Below, piece after piece: positions 56,607-64,000 of a stretch of DNA of 64,000 nt; position 1 is the first letter of the stretch; each line of letters opens with the position of its first letter. This DNA comes from Terrisporobacter petrolearius (GTDB lineage Bacteria; Bacillota; Clostridia; Peptostreptococcales; Peptostreptococcaceae): assembly GCF_032598785.1 (NCBI RefSeq), contig NZ_CP102984.1. One strand, 5' to 3'. Position numbers and translations under genes: made by a program. The notes beneath the pieces were generated by a model. It did not search any database, had not been told where the DNA came from, and saw only the letters and a program-made list of their open reading frames with translations.

Positions 56607-58523
56607 ATGAGCGAGACAATTAGAGAAAAATTAGAAGGTCGTGTAAGTTATCATGACTCCGTTGAGGAAATGTTAAAGAGAATACAAACTGATGGTCTTT
56701 CAAGTGTGTTCTCAAGATGGGGACCACAAGAAAAAATAAGATGTAAGTCTTGTCTTCAAGGTTTAAGTTGTCAGTTATGTACACAAGGTCCTTGTAAAAT
56801 TAGTGAAAAAATAGGAGCTGATAAAGGAGTTTGCGGTATCGGACCAGATGCCATGGCTATGAGAAATTTCCTTATGAGAAATATAATGGGTGCAGCTACA
56901 TATGCACATCACGCATATGAAGCATATAGAACACTTAGAGCCACTGGTGAAGGGAAATCCCCATTCAAAATAAAAGATGAAGCTAAATTGAAATGGATGT
57001 GTGAAAAAGTAGGAATAGATACTAATCAAGATATTAATCAACTTGCTATTCAATTAGCTGATTTACTTGATAAAGATATGAAAGCAGGACCTGATGAACC
57101 TAGTATAATGACACAAGCCTTTGCTCCAAAGAAAAGAATAGCAGTATGGGAAAATCTACATATTTATCCTTCTGGTGTTGACCATGAAGTTCAAAACTCA
57201 ATTGCAAGTTGTTTAACAAATGTGGATGGAGATTATGTATCACTTGCCATAAAAGGTCTTAGATTAGGTTTATCTACTATATATACAGCTTTAATAGGTC
57301 TTGAAATGGTACAAGATATATTATTTGGAACACCTATGCCTCATGAGGTTGACGTTGACTTAGGAATAATGGATCCTGACTATGTAAATATAGTATTTAA
57401 TGGACACCAACCTTGGATAGGAGCCCTTACTATAGAAAAACTTAGAAAAGGCGAATATAAAGATGAAGCTATAGCTGCTGGAGCTAAAGGAATTAGAGTA
57501 GTTGGTTCCATTGAAACAGGACAAGAATTATTACAAAGATACGAAGTTGACGATATATTTGTTGGTCTTATGGGTAACTGGTTAACTATAGAACCACTTC
57601 TTGCTACTGGTACAGTAGATGCAATTGCTATGGAAGAAAACTGTTCACCACCAGCTATAGATCAATACGCTGAAAAATATCAAGTAGCATTAGTTAGTCT
57701 AAGTACAATAATAGGTGTACCAGGTGCAGAACATAAAATGCCATATTATCCAGAACAAGCTAATGAAATAGCAAATAATTTAATTGAAATAGCAATAGAT
57801 AACTTTAAGAAAAGACATGGAAAAATTGAACCTATGGTACCTAAACATGTTACAAAAGCTATAGCAGGATTTTCAACAGAAGCTGTTTTAGGTGCTCTTG
57901 GCAATTCACTTGATCCATTAGTTGATGTAATTACGTCAGGTAAAATAAAAGGTATTGTTGCACTTGCAAACTGTTCTACACTTAGAAATGGTCCTCAAGA
58001 CTGGAATACAGTTAATATAACAAAAGAATTAATAAAAAGAGATATATTAGTAGTAGCTGGTGGTTGTGGTAACCATGGTCTTGAAGTAGCAGGATTATGT
58101 AACTTAGATGCTATAGAAAAATATGCAGGAGAAGGCTTGAAGGAAGTATGTAATATGCTTAAAATACCTCCTGTACTAAGTTTTGGTACTTGTACTGATA
58201 CAGGTAGAATATCAATGCTTGTTACTGCTTTAGCAGATCATCTTGATCTTGATATTCCAGACCTTCCTATAGCAGTTACAGCTCCAGAGTGGATGGAACA
58301 AAAGGCTACTATAGATGGTATTTTTGCAGTAGCATACGGAGCTTATACACATTTATCTCCTACTCCATTTGTTACTGGTGCTCCTGAATTAGTAAAACTT
58401 CTTACACAAGATGTTGAGGGCTTAACAGGTGGTAAAGTAGCTTTGGGAGATGATCCAGTTGAAGCTGCAAAGGCGATAGAAGATCATATAATAAGTAAAA
58501 GACAAAAACTTGGACTTAAATAA
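56607..58523 (+). CDS. cooS: anaerobic carbon-monoxide dehydrogenase catalytic subunit
   Basis: 638 aa, ATG after AAGGAG. Ni-Fe CODH that interconverts CO and CO2. Cysteine ligands for the D- and B-clusters lie near the N-terminus (RCKSCLQGLSCQLC, TQGPCKI, GVCGIGPDAMAMRN, about residues 45-85). C-cluster regions follow: NGHQPWIGAL, AMEENCSPPAIDQYAEKYQV (a rearranged stretch), VALANCSTLRNGPQDWN, VVAGGCGNHG and FGTCTDTGRIS. No CooF ferredoxin, CooC nickel-insertion or acetyl-CoA synthase genes are adjacent, so its electron partner is encoded elsewhere. A weak hairpin lies downstream (58567-58600). Confidence 0.95.
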   Translation: MSETIREKLEGRVSYHDSVEEMLKRIQTDGLSSVFSRWGPQEKIRCKSCLQGLSCQLCTQGPCKISEKIGADKGVCGIGPDAMAMRNFLMRNIMGAATYAHHAYEAYRTLRATGEGKSPFKIKDEAKLKWMCEKVGIDTNQDINQLAIQLADLLDKDMKAGPDEPSIMTQAFAPKKRIAVWENLHIYPSGVDHEVQNSIASCLTNVDGDYVSLAIKGLRLGLSTIYTALIGLEMVQDILFGTPMPHEVDVDLGIMDPDYVNIVFNGHQPWIGALTIEKLRKGEYKDEAIAAGAKGIRVVGSIETGQELLQRYEVDDIFVGLMGNWLTIEPLLATGTVDAIAMEENCSPPAIDQYAEKYQVALVSLSTIIGVPGAEHKMPYYPEQANEIANNLIEIAIDNFKKRHGKIEPMVPKHVTKAIAGFSTEAVLGALGNSLDPLVDVITSGKIKGIVALANCSTLRNGPQDWNTVNITKELIKRDILVVAGGCGNHGLEVAGLCNLDAIEKYAGEGLKEVCNMLKIPPVLSFGTCTDTGRISMLVTALADHLDLDIPDLPIAVTAPEWMEQKATIDGIFAVAYGAYTHLSPTPFVTGAPELVKLLTQDVEGLTGGKVALGDDPVEAAKAIEDHIISKRQKLGLK

Positions 58524-58566
58524 TATTTTTAATAAATTGTCTATGTTTACATAAACGTAGAATGAT

Positions 58567-58600
58567 TGGAATTGCTAGGTTTTAGGATCTGGTAATTCCA
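58567..58600 (+). terminator. possible cooS terminator
   Basis: TGGAATTGCTAG / CTGGTAATTCCA imperfect stem with a 10-base loop followed by TTTATTTTG. The tail is weak. Confidence 0.45.
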
Positions 58601-58668
58601 TTTATTTTGCCATTTAAATTTCATACATTAAGACTGAATGACGTGGGGTGTAGAAAGGAGAAACTGTA

Positions 58669-59679
58669 ATGAAAAAAATAGTTATCATATCAACAGGTAT
58701 TGCTGGACTAATAGGAACATGGTTCTATCATCGTGATAAGAAATATCCTTTGACAAAAGGTTATTATCTCATGAATAAATTCAGTGTACCAGATAAAGTG
58801 TTGACATTGTCCAATGTCAAGCTAGCTAATAGATTATTATCTAAAGGTGGATTACCCAAAACACCTGATGGTATTATTAGAGAAATGCAATATGTTAAGA
58901 CTGAGAATGAAGAAAAGATACCTTTAAGCATTTATAAGCCAAAAGATATGAATTACAATATTCCTTGTCTTATTTATTTTCATGGGGGTGGTTTTTTCCT
59001 TAAAGATGAGGCATATATGCATAAGCTTGTTTGTGAATATGTTAAGAAAGCAAAATGTATGGTTGTGTTTGTCCATTATAGAACTGCTGATGAATATCCA
59101 TTTCCAACACCTTTTAAAGATTGTTGCAATGCCATCCAATATGTATGGGAAAATACTGAACAACTTAACGTGAACAAAAATAAAATTGCATTAGGTGGTG
59201 ATAGTACTGGTGGTGCATTAACAGGTGCGTGTACATTATGGTGTAGAGATGAAACTGACATAAAACTGTGCTTTCAAATGTTGATTTATCCAGTGATTGA
59301 TTCACGCATGGAAACTGAGACTATGAAAAAATATGTGGACTGTCCCCTATGGAATTCTTCCCTAATAAAAAAGATGTGGAAATTCTATTTAAGAAATGGT
59401 ATTAATGGAAAGAAAGAGTATACAAGTCCAATTTTAGCAGAGGATTTTTCAGAGTTGCCACCTTCATATATAGAGACGGCTGAATACGATTGTGCTCATG
59501 ATGAAGGTATAGATTATGCTAAATCTTTGATATCAGCAGGGGCAAAAGTCCATCTGGAAGATGTGAAAAGTGTTTTTCATGGCTATGATGTATTTTTCAA
59601 TACTGAAATAACAAAGAGAATGATTGAAAAACGCGCTCAAGCTCTTCACTCTGCATTTCATGATGAGTATGGGATATAG
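58669..59679 (+). CDS. membrane-anchored alpha/beta hydrolase (HSL-type esterase)
   Basis: 336 aa, ATG after AGAAAGGAG. An N-terminal hydrophobic helix (about 3-17) may anchor it. Oxyanion-hole motif YFHGGGFF (about 103-110), nucleophile elbow GGDSTGG (Ser about 179), acid near ETAEYDCAHDEG (Asp about 272) and His in VFHGYD (about 303): the hormone-sensitive-lipase-like carboxylesterase family. Substrate unknown. No partner genes nearby. Confidence 0.87.
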   Translation: MKKIVIISTGIAGLIGTWFYHRDKKYPLTKGYYLMNKFSVPDKVLTLSNVKLANRLLSKGGLPKTPDGIIREMQYVKTENEEKIPLSIYKPKDMNYNIPCLIYFHGGGFFLKDEAYMHKLVCEYVKKAKCMVVFVHYRTADEYPFPTPFKDCCNAIQYVWENTEQLNVNKNKIALGGDSTGGALTGACTLWCRDETDIKLCFQMLIYPVIDSRMETETMKKYVDCPLWNSSLIKKMWKFYLRNGINGKKEYTSPILAEDFSELPPSYIETAEYDCAHDEGIDYAKSLISAGAKVHLEDVKSVFHGYDVFFNTEITKRMIEKRAQALHSAFHDEYGI

Positions 59680-59872
59680 AGTAACCGATTTATTCATGTA
59701 TGGGAGGTTTTAGGATTAATTGTAATAACAGTAATAATGAACAAGTGAATAGTACATATTTTAGATGAGTGTGCAATTAAGAAATATATCATAGTTGATG
59801 GTGTTTAACTATATTAGAGGATTAGTTTGTTGCATATGGATGTTAAATTAGATATCAAAGGGGACTTATAAA

Positions 59873-60055
59873 GTGGAGACTTCAGAAGACACACCTAAAG
59901 AAAATAGTGATTTTACTACAGTAATTGGAGACGAAGATAATCCAGATGCAGTATTTAGAAGTTTAAGTGACATAGCAGGAAAAGAAGTTAATTTAAAAAA
60001 AGGGGACATAGTAAGTTCAGATGTGACAATTAAACTAATAAAAGGTGAAAAATAG
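59873..60055 (+). CDS. small acidic hypothetical protein
   Basis: 60 aa from a GTG whose upstream site (AAAGGGGAC, 12-13 bases away) is mediocre. Acidic N-terminus then RSLSDIAGKEVNLKKGDIVS, which is faintly SAF-domain-like. It may be a truncated gene end. Five bases later a signal-peptide pseudogene begins. Confidence 0.35.
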   Translation: METSEDTPKENSDFTTVIGDEDNPDAVFRSLSDIAGKEVNLKKGDIVSSDVTIKLIKGEK

Positions 60056-60060
60056 TAAAT

Positions 60061-60216
60061 ATGAGCTTGAAGAAAATAATATATATATCTATGATATTTA
60101 GTATTATAGGATGTCTATCGCTATGGAATTCATTAGCAAATGCTTAGGCTCAGGAAGCAGAGGATATAAATTATGGTATATATTATAAAAGTGATTATAT
60201 CTATATTTATAGATAA
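60061..60216 (+). pseudogene. remnant of a secreted protein gene
   Basis: ATG 60061 encodes a 28-residue signal peptide (LKKIIYISMIFSIIGCLSLW to LANA), then TAG, then the same frame continues AQEAEDINYG for 22 codons to a stop. The premature stop directly at the cleavage site and the short remainder indicate a dead gene. Confidence 0.45.
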
Positions 60217-60310
60217 CAACTTTAATATGCATAGATTGTAAGGTATATATGTTGAAGAAAAACCATATCTACTTTTTTTAGTTGATTTTAATTTTTTGAT
60301 TTTATATATC

Positions 60311-60389
60311 TGATAAAACTTGAGTAAAATCCCATGTCATAGTTTCTGTCTAAAAAATATTAATGTACACCCTTCACTATTATTCCATT
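60311..60389 (+). repeat. copy of the region upstream of the main rhs gene
   Basis: About 78 bases (TTGAGTAAAATCCCATG and following, to CACTATTATTCC) match 18483-18560 with some substitutions. The Rhs sequence begins at its right edge, at a point equal to 24770 in the main gene, so about 6.2 kb corresponding to promoter and N-terminus is missing. Confidence 0.65.
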
Positions 60390-62281
60390 AAAAAATCCTA
60401 TTATCCAAATGGAACTACAAAAAGTGAAACAGCAGAAGATGGAACAATTACATCATATACTTATGACGAAATGAATAGAGAAGCAAGCGAAACTGTAAAC
60501 AAAGGTGGATTAGTTAAAACTTGGAACACAACATACAGCTATGAAACTGTAGAAACATTTACAGGTAAAGGAACTAAAAGAACTGAATGTTCATTTGTAA
60601 GTACAGAAACAAATCCAGATGGTGATATTATAGGTCAAACTTATCAAGATACATTAGGAAGAACTATAAGGGAAAAAGAAAATGGAGTTTATGTAGACTT
60701 AACTTATGATGGCCAAGAAAACATAATAACTAAATATGAAGCAGGTCAAAACGCTGGTAGTGAAAAAGGCATTCTTTCAGTATTTCTATATGATAGTCTA
60801 GGAAATCAAACAACAACTATGCTTAATCCAGCTTATGATTCAAATGCAAAAACATTCTATGTAGATGGTGATAATACAATAACTACAACAAAGAAATATG
60901 ATTCATCAGGAAATGTAATTGAAGATATAGATGGAGAAGGAAACTCTACAAAATATGAGTATGACAAAGAAGCAAGAATATCAAAGGTAATACTTCCTGA
61001 TTCAGAAAATAACATAACTAGTTTTACTTATGACAAAGAAAATACAGATGGTACAACGAGTACTATAGTTACAGATGCAAATGGGAATAAAAGTGAGACA
61101 ATAACTAATTCTCAAGATCTTGCAGTATTAATTAAGGATCTTGGTGATGGTTCTATAAAACCAATAACTACAGCAACAGAATACAACTCAAAAGATAATG
61201 TGGTTAAAGAAACAAACACAGAAGGAAATTACAAAACTTATGAATATGATGACAAAGAGCGTTTAAGTGCGCTAAATTACTATGATTCTAAAAAGAATAG
61301 AACTCTAAGAACAGAGTATGAGTATGATATATCTGACAATATAACAGTAATGCGAGATTATAAGCAGTCAGGTGGCAAATTAAACTTATATAGATATACA
61401 CGATATAGTTATGATAGTCTTAAGAGATTAGTAGGATATGCTGAGTTAGATGCTGAGCATATATCAGGAGATTCGCCAACAGATGCTGAAATAGATAGTC
61501 AAAAAATTACTTATGAGTATGATATAGACGATAACATAACAAATGTAACATATCCTTCCTCTACATCTAGTTAAAGTTCACTTATAATAGTGATAAGTGG
61601 TTACAAAAGATAGAGGCAAAAGTTGGAGTAGGGTACAAGCTTCTTAGAGAATACAACTACTTAAACGATGGAAAAGTTGCAAGTATAAAAGATTACAGAG
61701 ATTTTGCAAATGGAAGCACAAGCACTTACACACTTAGAAGTTTTAGCTACGATAGTTTTGGAAGAGCTACAAACATAACTTACACTGATAGTAGAAACAA
61801 TGAAGTACTAGAAAAATATAAATACACTTACAATAAAAATAACCATATAATGAGTGAATATTTATATAATAACTACACTAGCACAACTCAGCGTGATGAA
61901 GATTCACCTAGTACAATAGTAGATGAACTACGTGAATATGAATACGACAAACTTGGAAGACTTACAGAAACAAATATAAGTGATAATGTGTCAAATTCAA
62001 TAAGCAACACTGTTTATACTTATGACAAAGTAGGTAATAGAGTAAAAGAAGTGAAAGATGGAAAAACAACTACATATACATATAACTCACTAAATCAATT
62101 AGTTTCAAGTATGGAAGTTGGATCAGAAGATTCAGCAGATGGAAGTGAAGAGTCATCAGATGATGGAGAGTCCCACACCACACTATCTAATAAAAATTCG
62201 CTTCGCTCATATCGCCAACGTCTAAGTCTTCGCTATCGCTTCAGACTCATCCCGTTGCTCAAGCTTATACTTATGATTTAA
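60386..62281 (+). pseudogene. second Rhs copy, 5'-deleted and frameshifted
   Basis: Begins at SYYPNGTTKSE (residue about 1982 of the main protein) and follows it closely at DNA level. The first ORF ends at 61574 through a 13-base deletion; a second ORF 61850-62281 ends at the 68-base insertion. There is no signal peptide or export region. Downstream the core continues in frame from 62311 to the window end. Confidence 0.82.
62195..62262 (+). repeat. 68-base insertion, second copy
   Basis: Appears identical to 37816-37883 and at the same position of the Rhs core, shifting the frame. Shared insertion implies the two Rhs copies derive from one another or exchanged sequence after it arose. Confidence 0.8.
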
Positions 62282-62310
62282 ATGGAAATCAGCTAAGAGA
62301 ATCAGACAGT

Positions 62311-64000
62311 GTGACAAATGAAGTAAAGTGCTACACTTACGATGCAGCAAACCGCATGGATAAGGTCATGTTTACAAAGGCTGGTATAGTAACATTAAAC
62401 CAAGTAAATACTTACAACGGAAATGGACAAAGAGTTGAAAAATCAGAAAATGGTCAATCAACTAAGTACTATTACCAAAATGACGCAGTACTTTACACAA
62501 CTGGTAAGGCTGATACGTCAACAGAATTGGAAGAGCCAGAGAATGTTGAAAAACTTACTGGAGTAACTAGCCTTAACCTAATGGTAGCTAGTGGAAATGC
62601 CATCGCCACAGTTAGGGATATTTCAAGCACCGAAGGTGAAAAATACTACTTCTACAATAAAGACATGCGTGAAAGCACAACAAATCTAGTAAATGTAGAA
62701 GGAAAAAGTGAAGTATCATATGAATATACGGACTTTGGTGAGACTGAAATAAATGGTGATGAAAACTTCTACAATGAAATCTGTTACACAGGTGGAATTT
62801 ACGATAATAAGACAGGATTATATTATCTAAATGCTAGATACTACAACCCTGAAGATGGAAGATTTTTAACAGAAGACACTTATCGCGGAGAATTCACAGA
62901 CCCAAGTAGTTTGCATCTATATGCATATTGTACAAACAACCCAATAGCATATACAGATCCAAGTGGCCACTTCCCAGTTTGGGGCGTAATTAATGCTGCG
63001 TGGGGAGCATATGATGGATATCAATATGCGAAGAAGAAAAATCTAAGAGGTTGGAAAAAAGCAGGAGCAATAGTTGGTGGAGCAGTACTTGGAACTATAG
63101 ACCCATTCAAGAAACTAAAAGTAGGCAAAGTTGTAAAAAGAGTTGCGAAAATAGCTAAAAAGCGTAAGAGCACAAAGGCTATAGCTAAGAGAGTTTATAG
63201 GGCTGTAAGGAAATCTAAAGTAGTTACAAAAAGGTCTTATAGAAAAGCAAGTAGAAAGGCTACCAAAACATATCGTACGGTTAGATGTAAAATAACTAAA
63301 AAAGGTTGTTTTACAGCAGGAACTTTAATATCAACTGAAGACGGATTAGTTCCAATAGAGGATATTGAAGAAGGCGACCTGGTATGGGCACAAAATCCAG
63401 AAACAGGAGAAGTAGACCTTAAAAAAGTAGCACAAACTTTTGAAAAAGAAACAGATACAATACTTTATATTAAAGTAGCTGGAGAAGTTATTGAAGCTAC
63501 CGAACAGCATGTGTTCTATATTGATGGTGTAGGCTGGATACCAGCAAGTATGATTGAAGAAGGAGATGTAGTAGTTCTTCAGTCAGGTGATAAGTCTGCA
63601 GTTGAGAAGATAGATAAAGTAGTTCACAATGAACTGATAAGGGTATATAATTTTGAGGTTGAAGATTTCCATACGTATTTTGTATCTGATGCAAGTGTGC
63701 TTGTACATAATGATTATTCAGGAGTAAGAAGAAAAGGCGCATTTAGAAAAGCTAAAAGAGATGCAGGTATATCTAAATCTCAACAACCATATAAAATTGG
63801 GTCAGATTATATGAGAACAGCTGAGCATGAAGGAAGTAAAATAATACTGGGTAAAAATAACAAACCTATAAAAACAAGAGAATACTATTTTATTAATGAT
63901 AAAGGTAAAAAAATTATTATACAAGATCATGGTGCGGGACACTTAAAAGGAGGTCAAGGCCCACATTTTAATGTGAGACCGGCTAATAACAAACGTACTG
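62311..64000 (+). CDS. Rhs 3' cassette with HNH/Endo VII-like toxin (3' end outside window)
   Basis: Open from GTG 62311 to the window end. Rhs core, basic linker, Hint (CFTAGTLISTEDG to VLVHNDYSGVRRK), then a tip: RKAKRDAGISKSQQPYKIGS, KTREYYFINDKGKKIIIQDH, GAGHLKGGQGPHFNVRPANN. The IQDH-x-(A/G)GH...GPHFNVRP pattern is that of HNH/endonuclease VII-type polymorphic toxins, with the His residues intact. It is the intact relative of decayed cassette F at 40290. An Imm50-like immunity gene is expected just beyond the window. Confidence 0.82.
   Translation, partial: MTNEVKCYTYDAANRMDKVMFTKAGIVTLNQVNTYNGNGQRVEKSENGQSTKYYYQNDAVLYTTGKADTSTELEEPENVEKLTGVTSLNLMVASGNAIATVRDISSTEGEKYYFYNKDMRESTTNLVNVEGKSEVSYEYTDFGETEINGDENFYNEICYTGGIYDNKTGLYYLNARYYNPEDGRFLTEDTYRGEFTDPSSLHLYAYCTNNPIAYTDPSGHFPVWGVINAAWGAYDGYQYAKKKNLRGWKKAGAIVGGAVLGTIDPFKKLKVGKVVKRVAKIAKKRKSTKAIAKRVYRAVRKSKVVTKRSYRKASRKATKTYRTVRCKITKKGCFTAGTLISTEDGLVPIEDIEEGDLVWAQNPETGEVDLKKVAQTFEKETDTILYIKVAGEVIEATEQHVFYIDGVGWIPASMIEEGDVVVLQSGDKSAVEKIDKVVHNELIRVYNFEVEDFHTYFVSDASVLVHNDYSGVRRKGAFRKAKRDAGISKSQQPYKIGSDYMRTAEHEGSKIILGKNNKPIKTREYYFINDKGKKIIIQDHGAGHLKGGQGPHFNVRPANNKRT

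Noticed and set aside
59873..60055. SAF-domain (CpaB-like) pilus gene
   Set aside because: The similarity is a short weak stretch (GKEVNLKKGDIVSSDV); too little to claim a family.

Overview
This is an AT-rich, low-GC Gram-positive chromosome segment. Clostridial AGGAGG-type ribosome sites, TTG/GTG starts, a clostridial-type tmRNA, a sporulation membrane protein (YtaF type), a CooS carbon monoxide dehydrogenase and Bce-type ABC/two-component genes point to an anaerobic Clostridia member, most likely a Peptostreptococcaceae relative of Paraclostridium, Paeniclostridium or Clostridioides. The genus is inference.

Layout. 1-11.3 kb is core-like: the end of selO, a secreted GH25 lysozyme with SH3 repeats, a Bce-type ABC transporter with its response regulator and intramembrane-sensing kinase, ytaF, a DUF998 protein, smpB and the tmRNA gene ssrA. 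The 3' end of ssrA is an integration hot spot. Its last bases plus flank (11266-11293) recur at 15590-15617, 18325-18342 and 46218-46236, so the next 35 kb reads as tandem islands. Island 1 (11.3-15.6 kb) is a C5-cytosine methyltransferase with McrB- and McrC-like genes. Island 2 (15.6-18.3 kb) has an IS91-like transposase relic and two unrecognised genes. Island 3 (18.3-46.2 kb) is a polymorphic-toxin locus.

The toxin locus is the outstanding feature. A 3167-residue secreted WapA/Rhs-like protein (signal peptide, DNRLRE, Ig-like modules, YD repeats, Rhs core, basic linker, Hint pre-toxin domain, variable C-terminal toxin) is followed by two DUF2750 immunity genes. Then come eight 5'-truncated copies of its 3' end. 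Most carry a different toxin tip, their own immunity gene and a hairpin: two type-17-like toxins, a colicin E3-like ribonuclease, a DUF4258 domain, an HNH/Endo VII-like nuclease with Imm50, two unassigned toxins, and one copy that has lost its toxin. Long shared core DNA makes them look like a silent reservoir for exchanging the expressed toxin tip by recombination. A second, 5'-deleted and frameshifted Rhs copy begins at 60.4 kb and runs off the window with an intact version of the HNH-type tip.

46.5-60 kb is again ordinary chromosome: a guanine riboswitch with an NCS2 purine permease, a DUF3786 protein, a rifamycin ADP-ribosyltransferase (arr), a divergent sugar-acid catabolic cluster (Fe-alcohol dehydrogenase, DapA-type aldolase, IclR regulator, IlvD/Edd dehydratase, GntP permease) with a shared candidate operator, a lone cooS, and an esterase.
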